Part shown: positions 47,090 through 56,400 of the stretch, piece after piece
Layout of the letters: each line of letters starts with the position of its first letter
Numbering within the stretch: the stretch's first letter is position 1
Origin: Azospirillum sp. TSO35-2
GTDB taxonomy: Bacteria > Pseudomonadota > Alphaproteobacteria > Azospirillales > Azospirillaceae
Assembly: GCF_003116095.1 (NCBI RefSeq)
Contig: NZ_LGRA01000021.1
Location: 1,555,986-1,619,985 of the forward strand
Length of the DNA stretch: 64,000 nucleotides
Direction: 5' to 3'
Notes under the pieces: generated by a model
Database searches by the model: none
What the model was told of the DNA's origin: nothing
What the model saw: only the letters and a program-made list of their open reading frames with translations
Translations under genes and position numbers: made by a program

Positions 47090-47829
47090 CGGACGGCCTG
47101 AACAGGCGTTTGATGGTGCGGCGGGGAACGGTGGGAATGATGCTGCAAGAGCAGAAGCTTCAGGACTGGCTCCGCCGCCTGTCGGAAAACGAGGACTACG
47201 CCGGCCATCCGCTGATGGCGGAATTCCGCGCGCTGGCGGGCGAGCACCTGAAGCTGATGCGGCAGTTGACCAAGATCGCCAAGATCAGCGACCGCATGCA
47301 GACCGACACCCGCCAGATGGCGCAGACGCTGCACGCCGCCTCGCAGACCGACCCGCTGACCGATCTGCCCAACCGCCGCCACATGATCGAACGGCTGGAG
47401 GCGGAGCTGGGCCGCATCGCCCAGCAGGGCGGCGGCTTCGCGCTGATCATGCTCGACATCGACCATTTCAAGGCGATCAACGACGCCTTCGGCCACACCG
47501 CCGGCGATCTGGTGCTGGTGGAGTTGGCCGGCCTGCTGCGCCGGAACCTGCGCAGCCACGACCTGTGCGCCCGCTGGGGCGGCGAGGAGTTCCTGATCCT
47601 GCTGGCCGGCGCCGACCAGTTCCAGGCCGAGGCGGTGGCGGAAAAGCTGCGCGACCTGGTCGCCCAGCATCCCGTCACCCATCAGGGCCGCAGCATCGGC
47701 GTGACCCTCAGCCTCGGCGTGGCGAGCCACCGGCCGGGCGGGACGGCGGACGCCTGCATCCAGGCGGCGGACGACGCGCTGTACATCGCCAAGCGCGCCG
47801 GCCGCAACCGCTGGGCCGCGGCGGCCTGA
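47086..47829 (+). CDS. siaD: SiaD-like diguanylate cyclase
   Basis: The 247-residue soluble protein has the N-terminal helical module (residues about 21-80: LQDWLRRLSENEDYAG, KIAKISDRMQTDTRQMAQ) followed by a GGDEF domain with intact active site GGEEF (165-169) and metal-binding IMLDIDHFK. A product-inhibition I-site RSHD lies at 156-159, five residues before GGEEF. SiaC is expected to bind the stalk and trigger c-di-GMP synthesis. ATG at 47086 overlaps the kinase stop (ATGA) with a strong GGAGGAG upstream. Confidence 0.9.
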   Translation: MTDGLNRRLMVRRGTVGMMLQEQKLQDWLRRLSENEDYAGHPLMAEFRALAGEHLKLMRQLTKIAKISDRMQTDTRQMAQTLHAASQTDPLTDLPNRRHMIERLEAELGRIAQQGGGFALIMLDIDHFKAINDAFGHTAGDLVLVELAGLLRRNLRSHDLCARWGGEEFLILLAGADQFQAEAVAEKLRDLVAQHPVTHQGRSIGVTLSLGVASHRPGGTADACIQAADDALYIAKRAGRNRWAAAA

Positions 47830-47866
47830 ACCACCGCCACGGCCCGGATCGACCGTAACGGCGCCG

Positions 47867-48466
47867 TCAGCCCTGGGTGATGGCGATCTTGCGCGCCGCC
47901 GGCTGGGTGGGACCGGTCTTCGGCAGCGTGACGGTCAGCACGCCGTTCTTCAGGCCGGCGGTGATGCCCTCCGGATCGACGTTGGCCGGAAGCTGGAACG
48001 ACCGCACGCACACGCCGTAACGCCGTTCCGAGACGCTGCGGTTCTTGTCCTTCTCCTCCTTTTCCTCCTTCTTCTCGGCCCGGACGGTCAGGATGTCGTC
48101 CTGCAGGCCGACCTCGATGTCCTTGTCCTCCAGGCCCGGCATTTCCAGTGTCAGGCGATAGTCGGCCTCGCGCTCGTCGACGTCGACCGCCGGGATGATC
48201 GCGTCCATCGGCTCATCGACGCGCAGCAGCGGCTCCATCCCGAAGCCGGGCCGGCGGCCCCACAGCGCCATGGGCGAGCGGAACATCGACGACGCCTCGT
48301 CGAACAGGCGGTCGAACTCGTTGCGCAGGGCAAGGAAGGGATGGCGATTGCGCTCGGCCATCGTCCTGGCCGCGGTCTGGGTGGTCGGTGTGGTCGTCGC
48401 CCCGGTGGCCGCGCCGGTGGTCTGGACGTCCTGCTTTTTCTGATCGGTCATGATCGTGTCAGCCAT
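47867..48466 (-). CDS. Small heat-shock protein Hsp20
   Basis: The 199-residue protein has a disordered N-terminus (about 60 residues), then an alpha-crystallin domain (PAVDVDEREADYRLTLEMPG, IEVGLQDDILTVRAEK, KNGVLTVTLPKT), and a short C-terminal tail with the I-A-I anchoring motif. A Lys/Glu-rich loop (KKEEKEEKDK) lies inside. It acts as an ATP-independent holdase. AGGAGG 6 bases before the ATG at 48466 is optimal. It converges with the Sia operon. Confidence 0.93.
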   Translation of the reverse strand: MADTIMTDQKKQDVQTTGAATGATTTPTTQTAARTMAERNRHPFLALRNEFDRLFDEASSMFRSPMALWGRRPGFGMEPLLRVDEPMDAIIPAVDVDEREADYRLTLEMPGLEDKDIEVGLQDDILTVRAEKKEEKEEKDKNRSVSERRYGVCVRSFQLPANVDPEGITAGLKNGVLTVTLPKTGPTQPAARKIAITQG

Positions 48467-49053
48467 GATGTCCTCCTGGATGCCGCTCGTGCCGGAAACG
48501 AGCCCCGGCCGGCGTTGAAATCCCGTGCCTGGAAGACTGGCCCGACCGCGGTTGCAACGCATTAATCTGGATTAATGCCGGGACTATGCCGAAAGGCGAT
48601 CGCCCCTCCGTGGCGTTGCGGTTCGCCGGTCGGGTGCAAAGCTTGCGTAGGGCTGGCGTGCTTTCCCACCAAGTCCGGAGGAAGAGGGGGGAGCCCGACG
48701 GAGAAAGCGGAACCGGACCGCGACCGCCGCGCTTGAGCTGAACAGCACGCGCTGTTCCGGCCCCCGGACTGGCCGCCCCCACCGGACGCGACACCCCACC
48801 GGGCAGCCGTGAGCGGCAGGAGATGGCAGCGTGCCAGGGAACAGGTGGTGCCACACGCAAGTTGGCCGTTCGGCTGCCCCGAAAGACCGATGGCAACGGC
48901 GATGCGACGCCATCATCTTGAGATCATGGCGGAGGCGACAACGACCCGGTGGCCCTCCGGATTGCCGCAGCCGCTGGTTCGTCCATTGCGAACGGTGGGT
49001 TCGATCGCCGTCCGCCGCCGCCATGTTCCCCCGACGTTTCCCGGAGACCGCCC
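48467..49053. other. Long intergenic gap between hsp20 and the FNT gene
   Basis: This 587-base divergent gap holds the promoters of both flanking genes and the palindrome at 48559-48578. I see no credible small gene. Part of it (48640-48820) is G/C-rich without obvious structure. Confidence 0.3.
48559..48578. promoter_or_regulatory. 20-base palindrome upstream of hsp20
   Basis: GCATTAATC (48559-48567), TG, GATTAATGC (48570-48578) has perfect 9-base arms. It lies 93 bases upstream of the hsp20 ATG in an otherwise G/C-rich region. It is a strong operator candidate for a dimeric regulator, but the regulator is not known. Confidence 0.6.
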
Positions 49054-49875
49054 GTGCCCGACGTCAGCGATCCCCGTCTCGACCAAGCGGAGCGGGACGA
49101 AGTCAAGGAACGCTCCAACCCGCCGGCCCTGATCCTGCACGAGGCCATCCGCCTGGAGGGCGAGGAGGAGTTGAAGCGGCCGACCGCGTCCCTGCTGTGG
49201 TCGGGTCTGGCCGCCGGGCTGTCGATGGGCTTCTCCATGGTGGGCGAGGCGCTGCTGATGGCGCATCTGCCCGACGAGCCGTGGCGGCCGCTGGTCGCCA
49301 GCTTCGGCTATTGCTTCGGCTTCCTGATCGTCATCCTCGGCCGCCAGCAACTGTTCACCGAGAACACGCTGACCGTCATCCTGCCGCTGCTCCACCGCTG
49401 GTCGGCCGGGAACCTGATGAAGGTGGCGCGGCTGTGGACGCTGGTGTTCGTGGCGAACATCGTCGGCACGCTGCTGTTCTCCGCCTTCGCCGCCGGAACA
49501 CCCACCTTCACGCCCGCATTGACCGCGAACTTCGCCGAGTTGGGGCGGAACGCCGCCGATTCCGGCTTCTGGACCACCACCCTGCACGGCGTGCTGGCCG
49601 GCTGGCTGATCGCGCTGCTGGTGTGGATCACGCCATCGGTCGGGCAGGCGCGCTTCTTCGTCATCGTCGCCCTGACCTACCTGATCGCGCTCGGCAAGTT
49701 CGCCCACGTCGTCGCCGGATCGGTCGAAGTGTCCTTCGCCGCCATGACCGGCGAGGTGAGCTGGAGCGGCTACGCCTTCAGCTTCCTGCTGCCGTCGCTG
49801 ATCGGCAATGTGCTGGGCGGTGTCGGGCTGGTGGCGCTGATCAACCATGCCCAGGTCCGACAGGACCACACGTAG
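49054..49875 (+). CDS. Formate/nitrite transporter family membrane protein
   Basis: The 273-residue protein has six membrane helices in the FNT/aquaporin-like fold. Helices begin around LLWSGLAAGLSMGFSMVGEA, SFGYCFGFLIVILGRQQLFT, ARLWTLVFVANIVGTLLFS, TLHGVLAGWLIALLVWI and LPSLIGNVLGGVGLVALI; GRQQLFTENTL is the diagnostic family loop. Members conduct formate, nitrite or similar small anions. The start is a GTG at 49054 preceded by CCCGGAGACC; no ATG fits. The last codons and stop lie inside the first unit of a tandem repeat, so the C-terminal tail HAQVRQDHT may have been changed by it. Confidence 0.87.
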   Translation: MPDVSDPRLDQAERDEVKERSNPPALILHEAIRLEGEEELKRPTASLLWSGLAAGLSMGFSMVGEALLMAHLPDEPWRPLVASFGYCFGFLIVILGRQQLFTENTLTVILPLLHRWSAGNLMKVARLWTLVFVANIVGTLLFSAFAAGTPTFTPALTANFAELGRNAADSGFWTTTLHGVLAGWLIALLVWITPSVGQARFFVIVALTYLIALGKFAHVVAGSVEVSFAAMTGEVSWSGYAFSFLLPSLIGNVLGGVGLVALINHAQVRQDHT

Positions 49876-49920
49876 GGTCCGACAGGACCACACGTAGCGT
49901 CCGACAGGACCACATTTCCG
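49855..49920. repeat. Three tandem copies of a 22-base unit
   Basis: Units begin at 49855, 49877 and 49899; each starts GTCCGACAGGACCACA and the first two are the same over 21 of 22 bases, the third diverges in the last six. Unit 1 contains the stop codon of the FNT gene (49873-49875). The IS remnant starts 23 bases further on. Confidence 0.9.
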
Positions 49921-50024
49921 CCGCGGCCGGTCAGCCAGCCGATGACCCCCGACCTGAAAACCCCTCCAGGCAAGCTGCGAGTTTTCCGGCAAGATTGCTA
50001 ACCTGAAGCGGGGAGCTCTTGTCG

Positions 50025-50357
50025 ATGAGGACATCGAAGTTCACCGAGGAGCAGATCGCGTTCGCTCTTCGGCAGGCCGAGCTGGGAACACCCGTGGCGG
50101 AGCTCTGCCGGAAGATGGGGGTGAGCGAGGCAACCTATTTCCACTGGAAACAGAAGTACGGCGGGCTTGGGCCCTCCGAGCTGCGCAAGATGCGTCAACT
50201 CGAGGAGGGGAACCTCAAGCTCAAGCGTCTGGTCGCCGACCTGAGCCTGGACAAGGCAATGCTCCAGGAGGTGCTGGCAAAAAAGCCTGACGCCTGGTCG
50301 GCGGCATGTGATGGCGGCTCGCCGCCGGGAGCCCAGCACGATCACCGCCCCCAATGA
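50025..50357 (+). pseudogene. IS3-family transposase orfA (decayed at its end)
   Basis: The start MRTSKFTEEQIAFALRQAEL, the helix-turn-helix VAELCRKMGVSEATYFHWKQ and the leucine-zipper end [20 protein letters not shown] are complete, as in orfA of IS3-group elements. After residue 90 (VLAKKP) it runs into the frame left by the deletion in orfB and ends at 50357. Without orfB it cannot form an active transposase. Confidence 0.85.
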
Positions 50358-50777
50358 GGTGCGGGCCATGGACTTTGTTTCGGATGCGCTGTTCAACGGA
50401 AAGCGCTTCCGGGCGCTGACCCTCGTCGATGTCTTCACCCGGGAGTGTCTCGCCATCGAAGTCGATCGAGGCCTGCGGGGTGAAGACGTGGTGGCGGTGT
50501 TGGACCACTGGGCCTACTGCAATCAGGTCACCCTGGATTTTTCTCGGCCGGGCAAGCCGACCGACAACGCGGTCATCGAATCCTTCAACGGGCGCTTTCG
50601 GGATGAGTGCCTGAACACGCGTTGGTTCTTGAGCCTGGAGGACGCCCGAGCCAAGGTTGAGGCCTGGAGGCGGCACTATAACGAGGACCGCCCTCACACA
50701 TCCCTGGGGAGCCTGACGCCGGCCGATGAAGCGCCGGACCTCTCGCTCTGCATGGAGGGGTTTCGGGTCGAGGGTCA
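50308..50777 (+). pseudogene. IS3-family transposase orfB remnant, two internal deletions
   Basis: The frame keeps ARRRE at the start, then jumps to [20 protein letters not shown] with the first catalytic aspartate, [20 protein letters not shown], and later [20 protein letters not shown] with the catalytic glutamate. Missing are the helix-turn-helix region of orfB and the block around the second catalytic aspartate (DNGPEFISK), lost where EDVVAVLD joins HWAYCNQVT. The catalytic triad is therefore broken. The frame then reads out of the element. Confidence 0.85.
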
Positions 50778-52040
50778 TCTCAGATCCAGACGCATCAAAG
50801 CGGGAGACAACAGCCCGAGCAGGGTGATGGCAGCGCCCAGGAAGCCGGCGGCGGCAAAAAGCCAGTTTACGCCGACCAGATCTCCGATGGGCATTGCCAG
50901 TGCCAGTCCGGCGGGAGCCGCAAGGCCCATCAGCATGTTCATGATCGACAGAACGCGACCTTGCATGTGGTTGGGAACGATCTGTTGCAGACGCGCCATA
51001 AGAGGAACATTGCCCAAGACGAAGCTGATGTCGCTCAAGACGAAGATGACGATCGCGGTTCCAAACATCGTGCCAGGCAGCAACCCCAGCACTCCCAGAA
51101 GGACGCATGAGATCGCCAAGCCCCAGATGATCCACCGCATCGCGCGCTTGGGGGCCAGCATTGCGACAAAGATACCGCCTGCGATCATCCCGAACCCCGC
51201 CAGCCCTTCAAGCAGCGCGACGTCCGAAGCTCCACCGCCGAAGTGGTTGCGTACCAACAATGGAACCAAGGCGTAGGATGGCATGACGATAAGGACGGTG
51301 ACCGTCAGTAGGCCGAAAAGGGTCCGCAGGCCCCGATCCTGCCACACGAGAGCGACGCCGTCCTTGAATTCCCGCCACAGGCTTGCCTTTCGCATCCGCG
51401 AGGGCAGTTCTTGCGCGATGGCGAAAATGCACAGCGGCACGATGCCGAGAAATGCGGTCAGCACGTCGAGGCTCAGCGCCCAGCCGATCGGCATCAGGCT
51501 GATGGCAAGGGCGCCGAGCGGTGCGGCCGCCACCGCCACGATGCCGGCCATGGTCTGGTTGAGGCCGGCGGCACGCGGCAGGAAGCCGTGCGGCACGAGC
51601 ATGGCGGTGCTCGCGGTGGCCGCGGGCTGCTGAAACGCCTGCATGGCGCCGCGGACGGCCAGCATCGCATGGACGTGCCAAAGGGCGATCTGGTGTGACA
51701 GGAACAGCCAGATCAGAATGGCCATGCACAGGGCACTGACCGCATCGGCACCAATCATCAGGAGGCGGCGGCTGTAGCGGTCGGCCAATGTTCCGCCGAG
51801 CGGGGCAAGCACGGCTTGCGGCAGCAGCGCAAAGATGCTGGCCATCGCGAGCGCCGAGACGCTGCCCGTCGTGTCGGTGATCCACCACATCAGAACGAAT
51901 TGCGTCAGCGCGGAACCGATCAGTGACAGTGACTGGCCGATGAAGATCGACCAGTAGCGGAGCTGCCAGCCTGTTCCGGGGCCGCGCTGCTCCAGGGTGG
52001 CAGAGGAAACCGCACCTGGCGCGGGAGGCGGATTCACCAT
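50775..52040 (-). CDS. DHA3-type MFS drug-efflux transporter
   Basis: The 421-residue protein has about 12 membrane helices and the early motif A-type loop [38 protein letters not shown] at the start matches the macrolide-efflux-like (MefA/DHA3) branch. It lies 28 bases downstream of the outer-membrane factor gene on the same strand and is the last gene of the pump operon. Its stop codon (TGA, 50775-50777) is made by the outer bases of the IS element, so the original C-terminus may have been longer. Confidence 0.85.
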   Translation of the reverse strand: MVNPPPAPGAVSSATLEQRGPGTGWQLRYWSIFIGQSLSLIGSALTQFVLMWWITDTTGSVSALAMASIFALLPQAVLAPLGGTLADRYSRRLLMIGADAVSALCMAILIWLFLSHQIALWHVHAMLAVRGAMQAFQQPAATASTAMLVPHGFLPRAAGLNQTMAGIVAVAAAPLGALAISLMPIGWALSLDVLTAFLGIVPLCIFAIAQELPSRMRKASLWREFKDGVALVWQDRGLRTLFGLLTVTVLIVMPSYALVPLLVRNHFGGGASDVALLEGLAGFGMIAGGIFVAMLAPKRAMRWIIWGLAISCVLLGVLGLLPGTMFGTAIVIFVLSDISFVLGNVPLMARLQQIVPNHMQGRVLSIMNMLMGLAAPAGLALAMPIGDLVGVNWLFAAAGFLGAAITLLGLLSPALMRLDLR

Positions 52041-52068
52041 GATCAAGGCCAACCTCGGCGTTCGGAAC

Positions 52069-53472
52069 TCAGGGCTTGGCGTCGCCGCCAAGCGCGCGGT
52101 AGAGACCGACCGTGCTCGCCAATTCCTGCCGGCGGACCTCCAGCAGCGCCTGCCGGGCGGCGTAGACGCCCCGCTGCGCGTCGAGCAGGTCGAGCCGGCT
52201 GTCCAGCCCGGCCCTGTAGCGCATGTCGGCGAGCGATTGCCGACGCTCGGCGACCGTCGCCGCTTCGGCTTGCGCCGCCCGCTGCCTGGAATAGGTCGCG
52301 CGTGCCGCAAGCCCATCGGCCACCTCGCGGAATGCGGACTGGATCGCCTGCTCGTACCGGGCGACGGCCGTGTCCTTGCGCACCTTCGATGCGTCGAGGT
52401 TTCCCTGGAGAGCGCCCGCCTGGAAGATCGGCGCGGTGATCTGCGGAGCGAAGGACCAGGCCTGATTGGCACCGGCGAACAGGCTGCCCAGGGCCTGACT
52501 TTCGAAACCATACTGTGCGGTCAGCGAAAGACGCGGGAAGAACGCGGCGCGCGCGGCGCCAACGTCGGCATTGGCGGCCTTCAGCTCATGCTCGGCCTGA
52601 AGAATGTCCGGTCGGCGCAGCAGCAGATCGGACGGGAGCCCGGCGGTCAACTGCGCCTCGATCGGCTGCCCCATCAGCGGAATGGAAGGCGGCAGATTGG
52701 AAGGAAGCGGCGCGCCGACCGCGAGAACCAGCGCATTGGTCGCCTGATCGCGCTCGCGCCGCCGTTGCTCCAGGTCGGCCTCCGCCTGCCGCACCAAGCC
52801 TTCCGCCTGTGCCACCTCGGTCCCGCCGGTCTGGCTGGCTCCGCGCAGACGCCGCGTGATGTCCAGCGAGCTGCGCCAGTCCTTGAGGGTCGCCTCGACG
52901 AGGGCCAACTGCTCGTCACCCAGCCGTTCGGCGAGATAAGCCTCGGCAACCGTCCCGATAACCGCAAGCCGGGCGGCGCGTGCCCCCTCCTCCGACGAGA
53001 GATAGCGTTGGAACGCCGCCTCGCTCAGCGACGCCAGGCGGCCGAAAAGGTCGATCTCGAAGCTGGCGAGTCCGGCTTGGACGGTGAACTGGTTGGACAC
53101 CGTTCCGCCGGTGCCCTCCTGTCCGGATCCAACCGCCGAGACGGACGTCCGCTGCCGGTTGTAGCCGCCCTCCACCGCGACCGAGGGAAGCTGGGCGCTG
53201 CGCGCGATGCGGAGTTGGGACCGCGCTTCCGCCGCCTGCAGCAGCGCGATGCGAAGGGATCGATTGTCCGTGAGCGCCAGCTCGATCAGCTTTTGCAGGC
53301 GGGGATCGGGGTACACCCGCCGCCATTCGATCTTCGTCACGCCTGCCGCATTGGCCATCGTGGCGCCGGGGTAGCTCGCCGCGACAGGAGCGGCCGGCAG
53401 GGTCAGCTCCGGCGTCATCGAACAGCCGGCGAGCATCAGGAGCGAGGCTAGAAGGATCGCGCGCATCGTCAT
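52069..53472 (-). CDS. NodT/OprM-family outer-membrane efflux lipoprotein
   Basis: The 467-residue protein has a lipobox LAGC (Cys17), two OEP repeats, and typical blocks: PDPRLQKLIELALTDNRSLR, FEIDLFGRLASLSEAAFQRY, GLPSDLLLRRPDILQAEHEL and AQYGFESQALGSLF. It is the outer-membrane duct of the RND pump. Its ATG overlaps the pump gene stop by 4 bases. The sequence is paralogous to the gene at 61616. Confidence 0.93.
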   Translation of the reverse strand: MTMRAILLASLLMLAGCSMTPELTLPAAPVAASYPGATMANAAGVTKIEWRRVYPDPRLQKLIELALTDNRSLRIALLQAAEARSQLRIARSAQLPSVAVEGGYNRQRTSVSAVGSGQEGTGGTVSNQFTVQAGLASFEIDLFGRLASLSEAAFQRYLSSEEGARAARLAVIGTVAEAYLAERLGDEQLALVEATLKDWRSSLDITRRLRGASQTGGTEVAQAEGLVRQAEADLEQRRRERDQATNALVLAVGAPLPSNLPPSIPLMGQPIEAQLTAGLPSDLLLRRPDILQAEHELKAANADVGAARAAFFPRLSLTAQYGFESQALGSLFAGANQAWSFAPQITAPIFQAGALQGNLDASKVRKDTAVARYEQAIQSAFREVADGLAARATYSRQRAAQAEAATVAERRQSLADMRYRAGLDSRLDLLDAQRGVYAARQALLEVRRQELASTVGLYRALGGDAKP

Positions 53473-56400
53473 GCCTCCCGCGGCTGTGTGGCACCACCCG
53501 GTCGGACACGCTTAAGTCTTCGCGCCACCCCCAGCACCACCACAAAGAAGACCGGGACCAGAAACACCGCCAGCGCCGTACCCGTGATCATTCCGCCGAG
53601 CACGCCGGTGCCGATCGCGCTCTGTGTTTCCGCGCTCGCACCGGTCGCCAGCGCCAGCGGCACCACGCCCAGCGTGAAGGCAAAGCTGGTCATCAGGATC
53701 GCCCGCAGGCGTACCTTGGCCGCCGCCACCGCCGCGCGGGCGATGCCGATGCCGCTGTCATGGTACTGCTTGGCGAATTCCACGATCAGGATCGCGTTCT
53801 TGGCCGACAGGCCGATGATGGTGATCAGGCCGACGGTGAAGAACACGTCGTTCGGCATCATCCGCAGGATCACGGCCGCGAACGCGCCGATCATCCCCAG
53901 CGGCACCACCATCAGGACCGACAGCGGGATCGACCAGCTTTCGTACAGCGCGGCGAGAACCAGGAACACGACGACCATGGAAAGCGCCATCAGCATCGGG
54001 GTCTGCGCGCCGGCCTGCTTCTCCTGAAGCGACTGGCCCGTCCACTCGATGGCGAATCCCTTGGGCAGCTGCCCGGCCAGCCGCTCCATCTCGGCCAGTG
54101 CCGCGCCGCTCGACACGCCCAGGTTCGGATAGCCGGCGATCCGCATGGCGGGGTAGCCGTTGTAGCGGACCATCTGGAGCGCGCCGTGCTCCCACACCGG
54201 CCGGATCACTTCGGAGAGTGGCAACATCTGGCCGTTCGCGTTGCGCACATTGAGCTTCAGCATGTCGCCAAGCTGCATGCGCGCCGGCGCGTCGGCCTGG
54301 ACGATCACCTGCTGCATCCGTCCGTTGTTGGGGAAGTCGTTGACATAGGCCGATCCCATCGCAGCCGACAGCGCGTCGCTGATGGCGGCGAATGGCACAC
54401 CCATGGCCTCGGCCTTATCCCGATCGATGTCCAGGCGCAGGTGGCTGCCGGCGGGCAGGCCATCGGAGTAGACGAAGGTCACCACCTCGCTCTTGGCGGC
54501 AAGCGCCAGCAGTTGATCGCGCGCGGCGGCCAATGCCTCATAGCCCTGGCCAGCGCGATCCTCGAGCCGCAGGGTGAATCCCGAGGCGGTCCCCAACTCG
54601 TCGATCGCCGGTGGGGCAAGGCTCATCACCGTGCCTTCGTGGATCGCCTTGTTGGCCTCCGTCGCGCGGGCGATCTCGCCCTGCACGGTGGCGCCGTCAC
54701 GGTCGGACCAGTCCTTGAGCACGGTGAAGGCCGTTGCCGTGTTCGGACCGGAGCCGGCGAAGCCGAACCCGTTGATGGTGACGTTGGTCTTGATTGCGGA
54801 CCGGGTGGCGACATGCCGTTCGAAATTCTGAATTGCCTCGTCCGTCCTCTCGACCGTTGCGTCGGCCGGAAGCTGGACGTTGGTCAGGAAATAGCCCTGA
54901 TCCTCCTCGGGAAGGAACGATGTCGGCCAGTAAAGGAAGGCCGCGACGACCATAGCGGCGACGGCGACGAACACCAGCATCGCGCGGCCCGCCCGCCGGA
55001 GCGTGGCCACCACCCAATGCGTGTAACCCACCGTCATCCGGTCGAACGTCCGGTCGAACCAGGCGAAGAACCGGTTTTTCTTCGCGTGCCCGGTGACCGG
55101 CTTGAGCAAGGTCGCGGCCAGTGCCGGCGTCAGCGACAGCGCGAGGAAGGCGGAGAACAGGATCGAGACGGCCATCGACAGCGTGAACTGGCGGTAGATC
55201 GCGCCGACCGCCCCGCTCGACAGAGCCATCGGGATGAACACGGCCGTCAGGACGGCGGTGATGCCGATCACCGCGCCGGTGATCTCCCTCATCGCCTTGC
55301 GCGTGGCCTCCTTGGGCGGCAGGCCCTCCTCATGCATGATGCGTTCGACGTTCTCGACCACGACGATGGCGTCGTCGACGATGATGCCGATCGCCAGCAC
55401 CATGCCGAACATGGTCAGGACGTTGATCGAGAAGCCGGCGAGCAGCATGACCGCCAGCGTGCCGAGCAGGGCGATCGGTGCGACGATCGCCGGGATCAGC
55501 GTGTAGCGGATGTTCTGCAGGAACAGGTACATCACGAGGAAGACGAGAACCATCGCCTCGACCAGGGTCTCCAGAACCTTCTCGATCGAGATGACCACGA
55601 ACGGAGCGGTGTTGAACGGAATGGCCCAGGTCATCCCCGCCGGCATGGCGCGGCCGAGGTCGGCCATCCGCTCCTCGACCGCCTTCGCCGTCGCGACGGC
55701 GTTGGCGCCGGGCGCGAGTTGCACCGCCGCCGTCGCCACCACCTTCCTATCGGCGCGGGTCGACATCATGTAGCTCTGCGGCCCGAGCTCGACCCGCGCG
55801 ACATCGCCGACCGTGACCTTCGACCCATCGGGATTGGCCCTCAGAATGAGGCGGGCGAACTGTTCGGGCGTGCGGAGCTGTCCGTCGGCCGTCAGCGGCA
55901 CGAGCACGCGCTGCCCTTTGACGGTGGGCGCACCGCCCAGGCTGCCGGGAGCGAGCTGGACATTCTGCTGCGCGATGGCCGTGGTGATGTCGCCGATCGA
56001 CAGGCTGTAGGCAACGACCTTCGCCGGATCGACCCAGATGCGCATGGCGCGTTCGGGCGAGAAGTTCTGAACCCGCCCGACGCCGCGGATGCGCTTCAAT
56101 TCCTCGGCAATGTTGCGGCTGAGATAATCGCCCAGTCCGACCTCGTCGAGGCGGCCATCCTCGGAAGCCAGGGTCACCATCAGCAGGAAGCCTGACGAGG
56201 CGGACTCGACGTTCACGCCGAGCTGGCGGACGGTTTGCGGCAAGCGCGGCTCGACCGTCTTGAGCCGGTTCTGGACATCCACCTGGGCCAGCTCGGGATC
56301 GGTCCCCGGCTGGAAGGTGACGGTGATCGTCGCCACTCCCGAGGTGTCCGTGGTCGATTCGAAATAGAGCAGGTTTTTGACGCTCGACAGCTCGCGCTCG

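Larger units (their letters stand above)
49943..50777 (+). mobile_element. Decayed IS3-family insertion sequence
   Basis: Terminal inverted repeats are seen at 49943-49972 (TGACCCCCGACCTGAAAACC at the left end) and 50749-50777 (ending in GGGTTTCGGGTCGAGGGTCA on the right side); most bases match, and the outer TGACCC/GGGTCA ends are exact. The element is about 835 bases instead of the usual 1.2 kb because of internal deletions in orfB. No matching target duplication is visible at its borders (CCGA left, TCTC right), so the site may have been altered after insertion. Confidence 0.85.

Noticed and set aside
49855-49920. Tandem repeat as a CRISPR array
   Set aside because: Units abut with no spacers and there are no cas genes.
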